Shown piece after piece: positions 60,522 to 64,000 of a DNA stretch of 64,000 nucleotides. The position numbers and the translations under genes are program-made. Origin of the DNA: Paracoccus aerius. GTDB taxonomy: Bacteria; Pseudomonadota; Alphaproteobacteria; Rhodobacterales; Rhodobacteraceae. Positions within the stretch are counted from its first letter, which is position 1, and every line of letters begins with the position of its first letter. The stretch is from contig NZ_BNCL01000002.1 in NCBI RefSeq assembly GCF_014656455.1, positions 186,001-250,000 on the forward strand. The letters run 5' to 3'. The notes beneath the pieces were generated by a model that ran no database searches, had not been told where the DNA came from, and saw nothing but the letters and a program-made list of their open reading frames with translations.

Positions 60522-62384
60522 ATGCGGGCATATCTTCGGGCGGCGCTTCTGGCATCCACGGTCATGGGCCTTGGAGGAATGGCCTGGGCGCAATCCGCAT
60601 CCTCGCCCTTTTCCGGCCTGTTCGGGGGACGCACGGACGAAGGCCCGGTGGACCTGCAGTTCCGCATCCAGGGCGCCGACGACCTGGAACAGCCGCTGCG
60701 CAACGGCTCGCTGATCTCGGGCGCGCTGTCAGAAGGCCGGACCACGGGACAGGACGTGCTGGCGGCGGCGCGGGGCGATTACGCCCGGATCCTGGGCAAC
60801 CTTTATGACCGGGGCTACTACTCGGCCATCATCAACATAACCCTGGACGGGGTCGAGGCGGCCGAGGTCGCGCCGCTGGACGCGCCCGAGGTCGTGCGAC
60901 AGGTGGTCGTCAGCGTGCAGACCGGCCCGCGCTTCCGCTTTTCGCGCGCGGCCATTGCGCCTGTCGCCCCCCGAACCGACCTGCCCGCCGAATACCGCCA
61001 GGGCGAGGTCGCGGGCACCGGCACGATCCGGGGCGCCGCACGGGCCGGCGTCGCGGGCTGGCGCGAGGTCGGCCACGCCAAGGCCGAGGTCGCGGGACAA
61101 GAGATCACGGCGGATCACAACACCAACACCGTGGACAGCCAGATCGGCCTGGCACCCGGACCCGCCGTCACTTTCGGGCGGCTGAACATGCGCGGATACG
61201 ACCGCATGAACCCCCGCAGGCTGCACAAGATCGCGGGCCTGCCCGAAGGCGCGCGCTTCGATCCAGACGAGGTCGAGGATGTCAGGAAGCGCCTGCGCCG
61301 GACCGGCGTCTTTTCCGCCATCACCCTGGAAGAGGCGGAAACCCTGAACCCCGACGGCAGCATGGACATCAACCTGACGGTGGTCGAACAGAAGCCCCGC
61401 CGGATCGGCGCGGGCTTCGAGATTTCCTCGACCGACGGGGCGATGGTGTCGGCCTACTGGATGCATCGCAACCTTCTGGGCGGGGCCGAACGCCTGCGGA
61501 TCGAGGGCGAGGTCAAGGACATGGGATCCGACAGCAGCGGCCGGGACGAACGCATCACCCTGCGCATCGACAGGCCTGCCACCATCACGCCTGATACCAC
61601 GGCCTATGTCCTGACCAGCCTGACCCGGATGCGAGAGGAAGACTACGACGAGGATACCGGCATCATCGGCCTGGGCTTCAACTATATCTTCAGCGACCGC
61701 TTCACCTTCGACACGGCGATCCAGTACCAGTTTTCCCGCGTTTACGACGAGGGCGGCGAGGAAACCGACTTCAAGGTCCTGGCCCTGCCCACAAGCGTCC
61801 TGTGGGACGCGCGCGACAACGAAAACAACGCCAAGCGCGGCTATTACCTGCAGGGCGACGCCACGCCCTTCAAGGGCTTCGACGGCACCGATTCAGGCAT
61901 CCGCATCCTGGGCGAGGGCCGCGTCTTCCGTTCCTTCGGCACGGACGACCGCTTCACCCTGGCGGGCCGCGCCCGCATCGGCAGCGTCCTGGGCAGCGAA
62001 ATCCAGAACACGCCGCGCAACTACCTGTTCTTCTCGGGCGGGGGCGGCACCGTGCGAGGGCAGCCTTACCAGTCGCTGGGGGTCGAGGAGATCGAGAACG
62101 AAGCAGGCGACACGATCAAGACCGGCGGGATGAGCGTGGCAACCCTGTCGGCCGAGGTCCGCTGGCAGGTCCGCGAAAGGATCGGCGTCGTGGCATTCGC
62201 CGATTACGGCGAGGTCTGGGCGGAAGATGGCTGGAACGGCGGAAGCGAATGGCACTCGGGGGCGGGGATCGGCGTTCGCTATAACACGCCCATCGGGCCG
62301 CTGCGTTTCGACGTGGCCGGACCTACCGGGGGGGACACTGGCGAGGGCGTGCAACTGTATCTTGGACTGGGGCAGGCTTTCTAA
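60522..62384 (+). CDS. tamA: TamA, translocation and assembly module outer-membrane subunit
   Basis: A 620-aa Omp85-superfamily protein. Signal peptide MRAYLRAALLASTVMGLGGM. POTRA-type repeats in the first half, then the BamA/TamA surface barrel (YWMHRNLLGGAERLRIEGEV; FFSGGGGTVRGQPYQSLG) and a terminal Phe. It pairs with TamB, encoded next, to insert autotransporters and other outer-membrane proteins. Confidence 0.93.
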   Translation: MRAYLRAALLASTVMGLGGMAWAQSASSPFSGLFGGRTDEGPVDLQFRIQGADDLEQPLRNGSLISGALSEGRTTGQDVLAAARGDYARILGNLYDRGYYSAIINITLDGVEAAEVAPLDAPEVVRQVVVSVQTGPRFRFSRAAIAPVAPRTDLPAEYRQGEVAGTGTIRGAARAGVAGWREVGHAKAEVAGQEITADHNTNTVDSQIGLAPGPAVTFGRLNMRGYDRMNPRRLHKIAGLPEGARFDPDEVEDVRKRLRRTGVFSAITLEEAETLNPDGSMDINLTVVEQKPRRIGAGFEISSTDGAMVSAYWMHRNLLGGAERLRIEGEVKDMGSDSSGRDERITLRIDRPATITPDTTAYVLTSLTRMREEDYDEDTGIIGLGFNYIFSDRFTFDTAIQYQFSRVYDEGGEETDFKVLALPTSVLWDARDNENNAKRGYYLQGDATPFKGFDGTDSGIRILGEGRVFRSFGTDDRFTLAGRARIGSVLGSEIQNTPRNYLFFSGGGGTVRGQPYQSLGVEEIENEAGDTIKTGGMSVATLSAEVRWQVRERIGVVAFADYGEVWAEDGWNGGSEWHSGAGIGVRYNTPIGPLRFDVAGPTGGDTGEGVQLYLGLGQAF

Positions 62385-64000
62385 TGCGCAAACTCTGGCT
62401 GATCCTTTTCGCGATCCTGTTCCCGCTGTCAGTCATGGCGCAAAGCGCGGCCGAGATCTCCCAGCAGGAAAGCGACGACCGCGGCTTCCTGACCCGGCTT
62501 CTGGAACGCAACCTGTCCAGTGCCGGCCGCGAGGTCGTGATCGACGGCTTCCAAGGCGCGCTCTCGTCACGCGCGACCTTTGACCGGATCACCATCGCCG
62601 ACCGCGACGGCGTCTGGCTGACGCTGAACGATGGCGCGATCCAGTGGAACCGCTCGGCCCTGCTGCGCGGCCGGATCGAGATCGCGGAACTGTCGGCCCG
62701 CGAGATCCTGCTGCCCCGCCTGCCGGTGGGCGAGGCACAGGCCCCCACCGCCGAAGCGCGCGAATTCGAATTCGCCCTGCCCGAGTTGCCCGTCGCCCTG
62801 AATATCGAGCAGATCCGGGCCGAGCGGGTGGAACTGGGCGAACCCGTCATCGGCCTTGCGGCCGCTATCTCCCTGACCGGCGGCATGAGCCTTGAGGGCG
62901 GCGAGGGCCAGGCCCGGCTTGCGATCCAGCGGCTGGACGGTCCGCGCGGCAACTTCAACCTGGATGCCGGCTTTTCCAACGAAACGCAGGTCCTGCGCGT
63001 GAACCTGACGCTTGACGAGGCTGCCGACGGGCTGCTGGTCAACCTGATAGACCTTTACGACAAGCCCTCGGTCGTGGCGGAAATCAGCGGCGAGGGCCAG
63101 ATCCGCGACTTTGGCGTCGACATCCGGCTGGCGACCGACGGGCTGCCGCGGGTGACGGGCCGCGTCAGCGCATCAGGCGCCCCCGGCCCCGCCGGCGATC
63201 CCGGGACCAATTTCGCGTTGCAACTGGGTGGCGATGTAGCCTCCCTGCTGGCGCCGCAGAACCGCGCCTTCTTCGGCAACCAGGTCCAGCTTCGCGCCGA
63301 AGGCTGGCGAGGCGAGGACGGACGGCTGGAAATCCCCACCCTGAACCTTGTGACCGAGGCACTGTCGCTGGACGGCTCGCTTGCCGTCAATGCCCAGGGC
63401 GCGCCGCAGAATGCCGAATTGCTGATCGCGCTTGGATCGGACGCGGGCGCCGCGCAGGTGCCGGTTCCCCTGCCCTTCGCGGGCGAGAACTCGACCGTGG
63501 AAAGCGGGCGGCTGGAACTGCAATATGACACGGCGCAGGGCCAGGGCTGGACCCTGAACGGCCGTGTCGGCGCGCTTGACCTGGGCGATGTGCTGCTGGG
63601 CGAATTGCAACTGGACGGGTCGGGCGCGGTGGTGCTGGAAGGGGGCAGCTTTGCGTCCCTGAACGGCGGCATCCGCTTCGGGTCGCGGCAGATGGTCTTT
63701 GCCGATGCGGGTCTGGCCCAGGCCATCGGTCCCGAAATCACCGGCAGCACCAGCTTCGACTTCACGCCCGGCAACGCGGTCGAGTTTTCCGACCTGACGG
63801 TCACCGGTCCCGACTATGGCCTGGACGGGCTTGTGCTGCTGTCGGGCCTGGGCAGCGGCTTCGTCCTGTCGGTCGATGCCGATGCCCGTTACGAGGATCT
63901 GGCCCGTCTATCGACGCTGGCCGGGCGGGATATTCAGGGCAGGGCCGATGCCAGCCTGCGCGGCTATTACCGCTTTCTCAACCGCAGCTTCGACATCGAC
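62384..64000 (+). CDS. tamB: TamB, inner-membrane-anchored translocation subunit (partial, 3' end off window)
   Basis: An open frame of 539 codons to the window edge. The N-terminus MRKLWLILFAILFPLSVMAQ is a membrane anchor/signal. The rest is AsmA/TamB-like repetitive beta structure, with segments such as LLVNLIDLYDKPSVVAEISG and ISGEGQIRDFGVDIRLATDG. Its ATG overlaps the tamA stop by 1 bp. Full TamB is about 1200 aa or more, so roughly the first half is seen. Confidence 0.9.
   Translation, partial: MRKLWLILFAILFPLSVMAQSAAEISQQESDDRGFLTRLLERNLSSAGREVVIDGFQGALSSRATFDRITIADRDGVWLTLNDGAIQWNRSALLRGRIEIAELSAREILLPRLPVGEAQAPTAEAREFEFALPELPVALNIEQIRAERVELGEPVIGLAAAISLTGGMSLEGGEGQARLAIQRLDGPRGNFNLDAGFSNETQVLRVNLTLDEAADGLLVNLIDLYDKPSVVAEISGEGQIRDFGVDIRLATDGLPRVTGRVSASGAPGPAGDPGTNFALQLGGDVASLLAPQNRAFFGNQVQLRAEGWRGEDGRLEIPTLNLVTEALSLDGSLAVNAQGAPQNAELLIALGSDAGAAQVPVPLPFAGENSTVESGRLELQYDTAQGQGWTLNGRVGALDLGDVLLGELQLDGSGAVVLEGGSFASLNGGIRFGSRQMVFADAGLAQAIGPEITGSTSFDFTPGNAVEFSDLTVTGPDYGLDGLVLLSGLGSGFVLSVDADARYEDLARLSTLAGRDIQGRADASLRGYYRFLNRSFDID

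Overview
The window is high-GC DNA with closely packed, often overlapping genes. It looks like the main chromosome of a facultatively methylotrophic alphaproteobacterium of the Rhodobacteraceae, most probably Paracoccus or a close relative. The Gfa protein (194 aa), the xoxF-xoxG-xoxJ order, the mnmE-mnmG-rsmG-parA-parB order with embedded parS sites, and the PhyR/NepR/EcfG stress module all fit that assignment. It is an inference from gene content and protein sequence; no 16S rRNA gene is present. I found no tRNA, rRNA, CRISPR array, prophage or insertion sequence.

Region 1 (1-13,300) is a C1 and alcohol oxidation island. It holds a PQQ-associated ABC-type system (truncated ATPase, secreted acidic protein, YVTN propeller, substrate-binding protein) and a divergent pair (SRPBCC protein, second propeller). 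Next comes xoxF-xoxG-xoxJ plus a C-x3-C-W rhodanese-like protein, encoding a lanthanide-type methanol dehydrogenase and its cytochrome. The glutathione-linked formaldehyde pathway follows: gfa, adhI/flhA and fghA, with a GNAT gene and a ClpP paralogue between adhI and fghA. A 12-bp motif, AGTCTTAGGTCT, occurs once upstream of xoxF and once in the divergent promoter region of the ABC-type genes.

Region 2 (13,300-20,900) is housekeeping: grpE and hrcA face a plus-strand run rph-rdgB-ridA-hemW-DUF454-3-methyladenine glycosylase. A taurine-pyruvate-type aminotransferase follows, divergent from an XRE-cupin regulator.

Region 3 (20,900-30,050) looks like stress-response DNA. An operon of three small hydrophilic proteins, an erythromycin-esterase-family protein and a phosphoribosyltransferase diverges from a PAP2 phosphatase and a YflT-like protein. 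A PaoABC-type molybdenum aldehyde oxidoreductase operon with XdhC- and MocA-like maturation genes follows. Several GGAAC-N17-GTT elements in the intergenic gaps match the EcfG general-stress promoter.

Region 4 (30,050-39,900) is the replication origin neighbourhood: parB, parA, rsmG, mnmG, mnmE, rho and hemJ on the minus strand, then a 462-bp gap with seven DnaA-box-like sites and an AT-rich stretch, then aroE-coaE-dnaQ on the plus strand. Two perfect 16-bp parS sites lie at the starts of rsmG and mnmG.

Region 5 (39,900-48,400) has a YihY/BrkB membrane protein, the general stress module (phyR; nepR-ecfG; a HisKA_2 sensor kinase) and a Pqi intermembrane lipid-transport operon with PqiA split in two.

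Region 6 (48,400-64,000) holds cysQ, pmbA, a DUF2125 protein, an enoyl-CoA-hydratase-like protein, a TRAP transporter, an amino-acid (cystine-like) ABC transporter, glk, and tamA-tamB running off the right edge.

No clearly unprecedented system was found. The best leads are the shared C1 motif, the EcfG-type promoter cluster, the small-protein stress operon with an unexplained in-frame stop, and the ClpP paralogue inside the formaldehyde genes.
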